Shown in pieces: positions 6,876 through 15,200 of a DNA stretch of 42,641 bases (position 1 is its first letter; each line of letters opens with the position of its first letter). A program made the translations under genes and the position numbers. The stretch is from a virus: positions 1-42,641 of the IMG/VR virus record IMGVR_UViG_3300030099_006264. The stretch is one strand, 5' to 3'. The notes under the pieces were generated by a model that saw only the letters and a list, made by a program, of their open reading frames with translations, was not told the origin of the DNA and made no database searches.

Positions 6876-7153
6876 TATTTTTCTCCACACTTTTTTTCTG
6901 GATTAGCTACTTGCCTCCAGTCTTGTTTAACCCAATGTTTCAAATCTCTACTTCTAGTACTACCATCTGTAATGTTACTTTTAGAACTTCTAACTTGTTT
7001 ACCAGCATCAGCAGCAGCTTTTTTAGCATTTATTACTTTTTGCTTTTCAGCTTCACTCATACGTGCTATTTTAGCTTTAGGTAAACAAACTTTACGTGTA
7101 GCTTTCATAGGTGAGTTAACAAAACCACTCCAACCTGGCATAACAAAACCCAT
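6875..7153 (-). CDS. Small basic protein with N-terminal GWSGxxNSPxK motif, 92 aa
   Basis: The start is placed at the ATG at 7153 (TAATG overlap with the upstream stop); a GTG at 7159 is the longer alternative. The N-terminus MGFVMPGWSGFVNSPMK matches that of the 82-aa gene at 9395-9643. A Lys/Ala-rich helical region follows (SEAEKQKVINAKKAAADAGK), then DLKHWVKQDWRQV near the end, a Trp-spaced motif recurrent in uncharacterised viral proteins. It is coupled at both ends to similar small genes. Function unknown. Confidence 0.6.
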   Translation of the reverse strand: MGFVMPGWSGFVNSPMKATRKVCLPKAKIARMSEAEKQKVINAKKAAADAGKQVRSSKSNITDGSTRSRDLKHWVKQDWRQVANPEKKCGEK

Positions 7154-7404
7154 TAGCACTTACCTTTTTTCTGTTGCTTAGAAGCATACATATTAGCATA
7201 AGCACTAGGATATACTTTAAACTTTCTTTTGGCCATTGCTATGCAACTTGCTGAAAGTTTTTTAGTGAGAGGTGAACCACCAGCAAAAGCTTTTAATGGT
7301 GCATTTCTCATTTTAAGCATATTATCTATTTTTTCTGCTTGACCAGCATGTAATTTACTAGCTTTTTTAAGTTCACCAGATATTTTTTTAAGTTGTCTTC
7401 TCAT
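7153..7404 (-). CDS. Small basic protein with KRKFKVYPSAYAN motif, 83 aa
   Basis: A Lys-rich helical N-terminal half is followed by AMAKRKFKVYPSAYANMYASK and a KKGKC end. The RKFKVYPSAYAN block is a conserved signature of small uncharacterised proteins that I associate with marine phages. The ATG at 7404 overlaps the stop of the phosphatase gene (ATGA). One of a run of basic proteins from 5.9 to 8.35 kb that may bind DNA or be packaged; no activity can be named. Confidence 0.62.
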   Translation of the reverse strand: MRRQLKKISGELKKASKLHAGQAEKIDNMLKMRNAPLKAFAGGSPLTKKLSASCIAMAKRKFKVYPSAYANMYASKQQKKGKC

Positions 7405-7922
7405 ATTTTATCTTTTATATGGTTATACATATCTTTACCTATTTGTTCTCCAAACAACGAGTCAGATTTATAGTGTGCGTGAGCTACTCTTCTACTATAA
7501 GATATATCACGCGCAGCCTTCATTAACTTATCTTTTTTTTGTGGGTGTTTATCACTTAGTGTTAATGCTATTAAATAAGCTTGTAATGAATGACCAGAGG
7601 GGTATGAAGGTGTTTTCATAGTTTTTAACTCTATATCTTTCATCTTTATACCCATTTTTTTAGCTAATACTTTTGGCCTTGGTCTATTATGATGTTTTTT
7701 TATTTTCATTAAAGGCTTGTCTGACTCTTTAATTAATTTATTTACTAATTTTTTTTCATCAACTATTTTACCAAACACAACTCTAGAGTCGTCCATTTCT
7801 TTAACAAACTTTTCTCTTATAGGTATTTTAGTTAATTCTAATATCTCTTGTTTAGTAGTATTTGAATTATCGCTTGGTGGTTTTTTATCTAAATATTTTT
7901 GTATATCAAAATCATCAAACAT
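7401..7922 (-). CDS. PAP2-superfamily (acid phosphatase-like) phosphatase
   Basis: 173 aa with all three active-site motifs of the PAP2/vanadium-haloperoxidase superfamily: K73-x6-R80-P81 in KIKKHHNRPRP, PSGH at 108-111, and S143-R144-x5-H150-x3-D154. His150 would be the phosphate-accepting nucleophile and His111 the acid. No signal peptide and only weakly hydrophobic helices are seen, so it looks like a soluble acid-phosphatase type rather than a membrane lipid phosphatase. It lies inside the late operon between small basic proteins. It could dephosphorylate nucleotides or lipid headgroups, or be a virion component; the substrate is not predictable. Confidence 0.82.
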   Translation of the reverse strand: MFDDFDIQKYLDKKPPSDNSNTTKQEILELTKIPIREKFVKEMDDSRVVFGKIVDEKKLVNKLIKESDKPLMKIKKHHNRPRPKVLAKKMGIKMKDIELKTMKTPSYPSGHSLQAYLIALTLSDKHPQKKDKLMKAARDISYSRRVAHAHYKSDSLFGEQIGKDMYNHIKDKI

Positions 7923-7923
7923 A

Positions 7924-8349
7924 TCAGTACTTTCCTTTTACACCTTTTGGGCTTGATTTAGTAGAACCACCTTTACCAGCCCACAAAGTTCTACATGCCC
8001 AGTATTGTGCTTTTAATTTACTTTTCTTTTCACCACATTTATGTCTAGCTCTAAAACTTTTTCTAGCAGCATCAGAATAGTTATGACCATAACCTTTTTC
8101 ACCAAAATGAACAATACGTTCTTTACCACCTTCACAACCTTTTACCATCATTTTTTTATTAGCTTTAGTAGATCTTCTAGGTTTATTGCAAGGCATACTA
8201 TCTTTATCAACTCTTTTATCAAAAGGGCTTTGTTCTGTACGATCATTACCTGGCGAATTAACTTGCCTACGCACGTTGTTGTTCATAAACGATCTACGTC
8301 TACCACAACTAGTAACAGGAAAAGGATTATTATGTTGTATGTAAGCCAT
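7924..8349 (-). CDS. Small basic protein with SFxARHxCG and YWACRTLW motifs, 141 aa
   Basis: A Lys/Arg-rich protein. The C-terminal half holds a RIVHFGEKGYGHNY segment, SFRARHKCG and AQYWACRTLW. The block from FGE.G through SF.ARH to YW is a recurring signature of small uncharacterised phage proteins, often near structural genes. Cysteines at CGRRR, CNKP, KGCEGG, HKCG and WACR could bind metal. It starts at an ATG overlapping the barrel-like protein stop (TAATG) and ends 2 bp before the phosphatase gene. Probably virion-associated; function unknown. Confidence 0.62.
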   Translation of the reverse strand: MAYIQHNNPFPVTSCGRRRSFMNNNVRRQVNSPGNDRTEQSPFDKRVDKDSMPCNKPRRSTKANKKMMVKGCEGGKERIVHFGEKGYGHNYSDAARKSFRARHKCGEKKSKLKAQYWACRTLWAGKGGSTKSSPKGVKGKY

Positions 8350-9398
8350 TATCTTATTATATAATTAATACCTGTTTTAAAATCGTACCACTCTCTATTC
8401 CAATATTTGTTATATTTACCCTCAACAAATATACCTAATTGTTTATTTATTTTTTGCCCAAATATTAAACCACCAGAATAATCATACCATTGACCATCTA
8501 CATAGTTATGATAGTTAAACTCACCTCCATCGTTATAGTGATAAGGCATTAAGTTAGCCCAACTATGTACCCAAAAGCTTTTATTATAATAGTAATAATC
8601 AAAGCCTAAAACTAAAGAGTGTTGTATAATTCTGTCTAGTTCGTTTCTTTTTTTATCTGTGTAATTAGCTAATACTTGTGGTATAACTACTTCTTTCCAA
8701 ACTTCAGAGCTATTAGCTACGGTTGCTCCGCTTGGATCTTTATACTCACTATTATAAACGTCGACAGTGTAACCTTCTTGTATTGCTAAGTAAGTGTAAT
8801 GTAAATTACCATTATCCAAGATCCATTCTTCTAGCGGATCGTAACCGTATGGTTCTGACAAACGTTGAGCGGCGCCAACATTAAAACTAAATTTACCTAT
8901 AGTATATCTATACCTTTGTGAAGTTTCAAAATACTCTACATCGGCAAAACCATCTTTTAAATACTCGGCTTTAGCTAACCAAGCGCTATCAACATATCTT
9001 ATGAAATGATGTTGATCTAAATACTTAACACCTTCTTGTCTTCTGTAATCTACTTGAAACAAAAACTCTACACCGTCTCTTTTACCTATAGTGGCACCAT
9101 CACTATAATTAGACTCAGTACCATCGTAAAATGTATTAGCTCTGTTTTCATAACCAAATCTAGCTATTTTACGTACACCTAAAGTTAAATTATAATCATA
9201 AGGTGTTTTTACAGTTTGTACACTTAAACCATCTGTAACACTATAAGTTTCTACATCTGATATAGATGTTCCACCATTAACAGCTGTATAAAACGTAGAA
9301 AACTTAAATATATCTTTTATATTATCTTGTCCACAACATTTTTTAGGTGCTGCACAAGAAAATAAAACAACTATTATTATTAATAATATTTTTTTCAT
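8349..9398 (-). CDS. Exported beta-barrel-like (outer-membrane-type) protein
   Basis: 349 aa. The first 24 residues form an export signal: MKK, a hydrophobic core (ILLIIIVVLF), then SC at 14-15, which could be a lipobox, or cleavage after the following CCGQ. The mature chain has many alternating aromatic strands (for example FFYYYNKSFWVHSW-like runs and KLGIFVEGKYNKY-type segments) and ends in DFKTGINYIIR, all typical of outer-membrane barrels. In a phage it could act at the host outer membrane (receptor masking, superinfection exclusion), or the signal could be vestigial on a tail protein. It is coupled by ATGA to the gene before it and by TAATG to the gene after it. A true lipoprotein would argue against a barrel, so topology is open. 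Confidence 0.6.
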   Translation of the reverse strand: MKKILLIIIVVLFSCAAPKKCCGQDNIKDIFKFSTFYTAVNGGTSISDVETYSVTDGLSVQTVKTPYDYNLTLGVRKIARFGYENRANTFYDGTESNYSDGATIGKRDGVEFLFQVDYRRQEGVKYLDQHHFIRYVDSAWLAKAEYLKDGFADVEYFETSQRYRYTIGKFSFNVGAAQRLSEPYGYDPLEEWILDNGNLHYTYLAIQEGYTVDVYNSEYKDPSGATVANSSEVWKEVVIPQVLANYTDKKRNELDRIIQHSLVLGFDYYYYNKSFWVHSWANLMPYHYNDGGEFNYHNYVDGQWYDYSGGLIFGQKINKQLGIFVEGKYNKYWNREWYDFKTGINYIIR

Positions 9399-9643
9399 GC
9401 TACTGGATTTTTTGTAATAGGCAGTTTTGGTTCTCTTGGACCTTCAAATCTTGGTGGTTTTATATAAAACACGTCTTTAGTTTTTTTATGATCTCTAGCT
9501 CTGTTACCATACTCATCAAAATATTCTTTACCTAAATTACTATCATCAAGCATTATTTGTTTACCACTGCCTTCATATACTTTTATATCTTTTTTTATAG
9601 GTGAATTTTGATAACCACTCCAACCATTCATTTTAAAACTCAT
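9395..9643 (-). CDS. Small protein with N-terminal GWSGxxNSPxK motif, 82 aa
   Basis: Starts MSFKMNGWSGYQNSPIKK, near-identical in layout to the N-terminus of the 92-aa protein at 6875-7153. The rest is charged and Pro-containing (KPPRFEGPREPKLP) with no recognised domain and no signal peptide, although both neighbours are exported. Both ends overlap neighbouring genes as ATGA, so it is translated together with the exported block. The shared leader may be a virion-targeting or protein-interaction tag; this is inference. Confidence 0.6.
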   Translation of the reverse strand: MSFKMNGWSGYQNSPIKKDIKVYEGSGKQIMLDDSNLGKEYFDEYGNRARDHKKTKDVFYIKPPRFEGPREPKLPITKNPVA

Positions 9644-11556
9644 TTTATAAATTTCTTTTGTTTTGTACCGTCGCTATATATAAATATCAATAGTTTGTTT
9701 TTAGTTATTTTAGCAGGTCTACCCAGTAAATCTGTTACAGCTACTAAGTCTGCCATACGTTTTGGTAGTGGACCAACCCAATTTCCTTGGCAATGATCAT
9801 AAGTTGCTTGACATATATTATCCCACTCATTTTCACAACAATATTCATCTACATCTATAACCCAAGCGTAACACTCATCGTTTAAAAAGAAAGGGTTACC
9901 AGATCCATTTATACACCAAGTAGCCGCGTATAAACAACCTAAAGAATCATGACCATGATTTATATTAGCTAATGGGTTATAATTCCACGCATTTGGGTCC
10001 ATACAGCCTTGAACCACAGCAATACACGAACCATTGTCAGTATTAGCCAAAGAATTATAGTTAAGAGCAGTGCTATCCATACAACCATAAACATAAGCAA
10101 TACAACTAAAATCTTCTGTGTTTGCTTGTGAGTTGTAATTAAACATGCTAGGATCAGTGCAGCCGTAAATATAAGGTATGCAAGTGTCATTAGTATTTGC
10201 TAAAGGATTAAAATTAAACATAGAAGTGTCCATGCAGCCATAAACAAAAGGCTGGCAACTACCGTCATCAGTATTAGCTAAACTATCATAATTAAACATT
10301 GTGCTATCAGTACACCCGTAAACGTATGCTATACACGTGTCGGGCGTATTAGCAAGTGGATTAAAATTCAACGCGAGGCTTTCCATGCATCCAGTAATAA
10401 CTGGTATACAAGATCCCTGTATTTCAATATTAGCATCAGGATTATAATTAAAAGCAGTTGAATCCATACAACCAAGTACTACTAACGTAGCGCAACTTCC
10501 GTCATCAAAATCAGCAAGCGTGTCGTATTCTAAATAAATAGGATTCATACACCCAGGGTTATAATAACAAGTACTATCATCTGTATTTGCTAACGTGTCA
10601 TAATTAATAGCCAAGCTATCAGTACAACCAAATATCTTTTCTATACAAGTATTACCACAATAAGGTTGTCCTGTCACAGGAAAAAACGGTGGTATAGGAT
10701 TTACAAAACCACCCTCAATGTCTATAGCTACATAATCTTCTGAATACAAACTGTAACCACACTGAACAGCTGTAAAGTCAGACTGTTGTGTTATTTCAAA
10801 AATAGCTCTAACAGGATAACCTGCTACTAAATTTATAAAAAACGTTGTGTCAAAACCATCTATTAAAGTATATGTTCCTATATCTTGATAGTTAAACGGT
10901 GGTACTAAACTTGTTGCTTGTGATAATTTTAAACTAGAACCAGCCCAACCATTACCGGCTAAATCTGTTAACTCTAGCTCGTGTAAACAACTGTCTATAT
11001 CTATATCTGTATTAGCGCTATCTAAGTAGTTGTAAGCTAATGAGTCAGTACAACCATATATTTTAAGCGTTAAACACATACCTGTATCTACTGTAGCTGC
11101 TGGATTAAACTCTACATAGTTAATATCCATACAGCCAAATACAGGTGGTGGAGGTGGACAACCAGAAGTATAAATTGTGTCGTATATTTGATAACCAAAA
11201 TCAGCAACAGGCAACTCCCATATAGTGTCACCACACTGTTCGATATATACAGAACCATCGTTACCACCCCACAAACTACCTGCTACACCATCTCCATATA
11301 AATCGTTTATAACAATGTAAAAGCTATCTATGGGTGCGCAAGCACTAGCATATTGTGGTTCATAATCTATTATGTTAGTATAAGGTCCACCGTGCACAAG
11401 TGTGTCACCAAAAAAATCCATTATATACCAAGATGTTTCTTCTGGATATTGATCTGGATTTATAGTAACGTTTAAACTCCAAGTGCCAGGTGGGCATTGT
11501 GAATATACCGTGTTAATTGAAAATAAAAATATAAATATATAAAGTAGTTTTTTCAT
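9640..11556 (-). CDS. Secreted repeat protein with a T9SS-like C-terminal signal
   Basis: 638 aa. Residues 1-20 are a signal peptide ending VYSQ, the usual Bacteroidetes style. Residues 20-110 hold a beta domain with YPEETSW and NDLYGDGVAG, common in secreted flavobacterial proteins. Eleven 25-28 aa Cys repeats of the form GCTDS..NYN..ANTDDGSC follow (two before and nine after a second beta domain with ELTDLAGNGWAG). The last 40 residues, TDLLGRPAKITKNKLLIFIY then SDGTKQKKF, resemble C-terminal sorting sequences of type IX secretion substrates. The expected route is Sec export, then T9SS to the surface. Asp/Asn-rich repeats suggest calcium binding and each Cys pair a disulfide. It may be an adhesin or surface coat; role and T9SS use are inferred. 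Confidence 0.72.
   Translation of the reverse strand: MKKLLYIFIFLFSINTVYSQCPPGTWSLNVTINPDQYPEETSWYIMDFFGDTLVHGGPYTNIIDYEPQYASACAPIDSFYIVINDLYGDGVAGSLWGGNDGSVYIEQCGDTIWELPVADFGYQIYDTIYTSGCPPPPPVFGCMDINYVEFNPAATVDTGMCLTLKIYGCTDSLAYNYLDSANTDIDIDSCLHELELTDLAGNGWAGSSLKLSQATSLVPPFNYQDIGTYTLIDGFDTTFFINLVAGYPVRAIFEITQQSDFTAVQCGYSLYSEDYVAIDIEGGFVNPIPPFFPVTGQPYCGNTCIEKIFGCTDSLAINYDTLANTDDSTCYYNPGCMNPIYLEYDTLADFDDGSCATLVVLGCMDSTAFNYNPDANIEIQGSCIPVITGCMESLALNFNPLANTPDTCIAYVYGCTDSTMFNYDSLANTDDGSCQPFVYGCMDTSMFNFNPLANTNDTCIPYIYGCTDPSMFNYNSQANTEDFSCIAYVYGCMDSTALNYNSLANTDNGSCIAVVQGCMDPNAWNYNPLANINHGHDSLGCLYAATWCINGSGNPFFLNDECYAWVIDVDEYCCENEWDNICQATYDHCQGNWVGPLPKRMADLVAVTDLLGRPAKITKNKLLIFIYSDGTKQKKFIK
9928..11140 (-). 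repeat. Cys-repeat array coding for 11 NYN..AN..DGSC units
   Basis: Nine units are in tandem (about 9928-10634) and two lie further upstream in the gene (about 10980-11140). Units are roughly 75-84 bp, so the array is protein-coding and not a CRISPR. Alternating units differ in length: those ending in TPDTC or TNDTC lack the Gly-Ser of DDGSC, giving a pairwise higher-order pattern that suggests duplication of two-unit blocks. Confidence 0.85.
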
Positions 11557-11557
11557 T

Positions 11558-11929
11558 TTAAAAATCGCTCATTATAATTTCATCAATAGTATTTTGTACT
11601 TCTTTTCTTGTGGCCGCTATAGTAAAACTAAGATCTGCTTGATAACGTTTTACTTCTTCACCATTAAAAACTATAATTGTAGGCACTACAACTATATTGT
11701 ATTTTTTAGCCCAATCACCTTTATCTATATTTATTCTTTTTACACCACAATCATTAAGTTTGTTTAACCAGTCAATACTATTAGCCTTGTTCCATTCAGC
11801 ATTAAATTCTACTACACATATATCAGTTTTACAAATGTTTTGACAAGACGCTAGTTGAGCCGTCAACATAAAAACTATTATTAATGTATAGACAATATAC
11901 TGAGGCCATTTAATATCTTGTTCTTTCAT
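11558..11929 (-). CDS. Thioredoxin-fold lipoprotein without the CxxC active site
   Basis: 123 aa. A hydrophobic N-terminal segment ends in a good lipobox, L26-A-S-C29, so it should be a lipoprotein outside the inner membrane. The rest follows a thioredoxin fold: VVEFNAEW strand, a helix, INIDKGDWAKKYNI, then VVVPTIIVFNGEEV with the cis-proline. At the active site the usual EWCGPC is EWNKAN, so both redox Cys are gone. It cannot act as a standard disulfide reductase and may be a binding or chaperone-like module. Cys33, Cys38 and a Cys in NDCGV could still pair. It lies 1 bp upstream of the Cys-rich repeat protein, suggesting the two act together outside the cell membrane. Confidence 0.75.
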   Translation of the reverse strand: MKEQDIKWPQYIVYTLIIVFMLTAQLASCQNICKTDICVVEFNAEWNKANSIDWLNKLNDCGVKRINIDKGDWAKKYNIVVVPTIIVFNGEEVKRYQADLSFTIAATRKEVQNTIDEIIMSDF

Positions 11930-12207
11930 TATTCGTAAAGTTTTTCTTCTATTTTTTCAATAGACTTTTTAATTTCTTGAACGTCTTCTTGTGTAGTCAT
12001 AATAGTTTGTCGTATCATTTGATCTTTCATATCAAACTCCATACGTGTAACATCTGGTGGTAATGGTTCTGGTAATTCTTTTGCTTCTGCAATATCGGCT
12101 TGCAAAGTAAACCACATACCTACTAAAGTAGCTATTAAAGCAGCTATACCACCTAAAGTTTTTATGCTTATTTTAAAGCTAGTATCTTCATTTAATTGTT
12201 TGGCCAT
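11929..12207 (-). CDS. Single-pass membrane protein with coiled coil (holin/spanin-like)
   Basis: 92 aa: a short polar N-terminus, one membrane helix (about residues 16-36, GGIAALIATLVGMWFTLQ), a Pro-rich ELPEPLPPD linker, then a charged coiled coil ending IEKIEEKLYE. The layout, small with one membrane span and a periplasm- or cytoplasm-facing coiled coil, suits a lysis accessory protein or an anchor for ejection proteins. It starts 47 bp after the giant-protein gene, in the largest gap of this part of the operon, which is plain AT-rich sequence without a recognisable promoter. It overlaps the next gene by 1 bp. Confidence 0.65.
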   Translation of the reverse strand: MAKQLNEDTSFKISIKTLGGIAALIATLVGMWFTLQADIAEAKELPEPLPPDVTRMEFDMKDQMIRQTIMTTQEDVQEIKKSIEKIEEKLYE

Positions 12208-12254
12208 TTTTTATTTACTTATATTAATATAGAATCACTTGTTTTTTAACTTAT

Positions 12255-15200
12255 TTAATCATGGTAGTAGCAATAACCGCTTTTAGAAGTAGTCATCATT
12301 TTACATCTTTGACCATTAGTTCTCCTACCTTTACATTGTTTTTGTTCACCAGATTCACTTTGTTCAACCTCATCATGTATTGTACAAAAATTATTACCTG
12401 ATAAAGCTTTGTTTCTACATCTGTTACCACTTCTACTTATAGCTGCACAAATACCATCTTCTTCACGTAGTTTAATATTTTCTTTTATTTCGTCACTATT
12501 TTTAAACTTAGGTGATTTTACTATTTGTTTAGCTTTTTCTACATCCTTGTTCTCAATACCAACATCCCATCTACTCCAACCTAAACCAACAGCTACTCTT
12601 TGCCACCATGCATTTTCACTATCAAAAGCAGCTTTTAAATTTTGTACTTTTCTATAAAGTCTGTTAACAGGCAAGTTGGTAAGACCTTCAACACCACTAC
12701 TCACGGCGTCCCACAGTGGATTATCTATATCCCACTTGCTCATATATTTCATGACATCTTTATTCCACTTCTCTGTATTCTCACTACTAGTTAGTTTTCT
12801 AACCTTTATACCTATAGGTGGAGCTATTTGTAATAACTCTGGCCAAGCAGGTGTTTTAAACCAAGAGTCACTTTTAGCGTTTTCAACACGTTTTCTAGTA
12901 TAGTTCATTAATGTAGAAAGCACAGCTCCAGGTAAACCAGAACCCCTTAATAAACTGTCTAAAGTACCATATAAAACTCTATCTTTTTTTGTTTTAAAAA
13001 ACCTTTCATTTTTCTTATCTTCTTCATCATCGTCTTCAAACATCATTGCAAATAAAGCCTGTTGTAAACCATAAAATATAATACTTTGAACAGCACCATA
13101 ATATATTATCCTAGATATATTAGCGGTGTCACTAGCCCCTTGATCTTTATATCCTTTTGATATTCTTCTATTTGTTAAGTCAAGATAAGATTTTTTAACT
13201 ATTCTAGCGTACTGAGATGTTACATTTTGAAAAGCAAATATCCATCTACCAAGTATAGAACGTTGTAACTGCGAAACCATATCTGGTCTAGCAGACTGCT
13301 GTGTTTCTTCTGCTATAGTTTGAAAATCTAAAAATGCTTTTGATTCTGCTTCTTTTTGGCTTAAACCATCTTTTATATACGAATTAACTCTGTTTCTATA
13401 AAAACTAGCACCACCAATTGCTATAGCAAAACTATCACCAAGCTGTGTAGGTAAAAAACCTAAATCTAATAAATGTTTTAATGCAGCCCTAACTTTACCA
13501 GACATTGTTTTAGGTTTAGCGACTTCTGTAGCTATTTCGTTAGCATTAACATCAAAAGCAGCACCAGAACGTCTTTGTTTTAAAAAGTTAGAGTTAAACA
13601 ACTTAGAAAAATCACTCCAAAACTGTCCTTGATCTGCAAATCTGGCCGAAGCTTTAAATATATTGTTATCACCAAAGTTTAAAAAGTTAACAAAAGATAA
13701 TTGCTGTAGTATAGCTGACCTTGCATTAAAGAACATTGTTGCAGCTACAGAACCATTAACCCAGTCTAACCATCTATTAACAGCTTTGTTTTGACTAATA
13801 GGCCTATTATTACCCGTTATAGTAGCTTCTAATACATCTTCTAATGCTAACCTAAAATCTCTACCGTATATAGCTTCTATTTTATTTAAATTATCTCTTG
13901 AAAATATAATGTTAGAGTTTTCTATAAACTCATTAAAAAACTTTTTTCTACCAACTCTATTTGTAGCGTCTAATAAATCAAGTCTTATACTACCAACCTG
14001 CCAGTTTTCTGTAGGTTTTACATAACCTTGTTTAACAGTAGATATTTTACCTATCATATCAGCATACTGTTTTAAACTAGCTTGAGAATTTACAATATTT
14101 ATAAGTGCAACTTGTTGATTGTTGTCTAACCCAGGTATTTTAAAACCAGCTTTGTTAAACAAATAAACTCTTACGGCATCTTCAAAAGTAAAACTACTAT
14201 TAGGTAAGTTTTTATTTAATATACTTACCGTATCAGGCATCCTTTTTCTTAGTGCTTTATAATTAACTGATATAGACTGTCTATGATTATTTAAACGTCT
14301 ATAAGCTTCGTTTAAAGGTTTTAACAGTGTTGTTTCAAAAAACCTCATGTGTCTATTACCTCTTTCACCTTTGCCCATAAAGTTATATAATAAACCTCTA
14401 AAATCTTCATGGTTAGGCGGTATAAAAAATCTAAACTGACCTTTAGTCTCACCTTTTTTAGCTGCTTCTGCAGCACTAAATATTTTTAAACGATCAACAC
14501 CAGAAACATCTCTTAATATAGCGTTAAAGTAATTACTCATTTTACTTTTACTAAAATCAACTCTAGCTTGTTGTACTTTTGATTTAACGTCAAATTGATT
14601 TAACATGTTCTGTACAGCTTCTACATTTTGTATCGCATCATCGGCAAAATAAAAGTCATTATAACCTTCTTTAGCTTTGTTTAAAACCCAAGATGCTTTA
14701 GCATCAGCTGTTGAATTACCAAGGCCTGTTATATTTTTTAAGGGTATATCTAAACCGTTTTCTTTTAAAAATCTTTTTATTGCAGGAGCAGATGCTTGTG
14801 GTCTAGCTGTTAATATAAACATATCTTTAGTGCCAAACTTACCAGCAAGCTTTTTAGCCTTGTTTAATAAAGGGGCTGGTTTACCATCAACAACTTTATT
14901 AAACTCAGAAAAATCAAACTTGTAACCAAGTCCTAGTAAACTTTCATAAGTACTAGCGTATTGCTCTGGTGTTAAAGTACCAGTAGTACCATCTGGTTTT
15001 GTATATCTAACTAAAGATTTTGTTGTAGCTAAAGTATCATCAAAGTCTAGTATAGTGATACCTTTGTTTGGATTATTAACAGACTTTGAAAATAAATGAG
15101 CTTCTTCTAAATTTTGATTATTAAAAGCAGTAAATAAATTTTCAGGTAAAGACTCTATAACCCCTTTCTCGTATTGTTCAGCAAAAAAGTTAACAACATC

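Noticed and set aside
9969-10190. Minus-strand hydrophobic frame of 73 codons
   Set aside because: It is an out-of-frame reading of the Cys-repeat region; the hydrophobicity arises from shifted repeat codons.
9928-10634. Regularly spaced repeats that might be a CRISPR array
   Set aside because: The repeats are in frame, degenerate at DNA level and encode Cys-repeat units of a secreted protein; no constant repeat/spacer structure exists.
12208-12254. Possible internal promoter between the giant gene and the membrane-protein gene
   Set aside because: Only AT-rich sequence is present; I found no TTTG/TAnnTTTG pair as used by Bacteroidetes.
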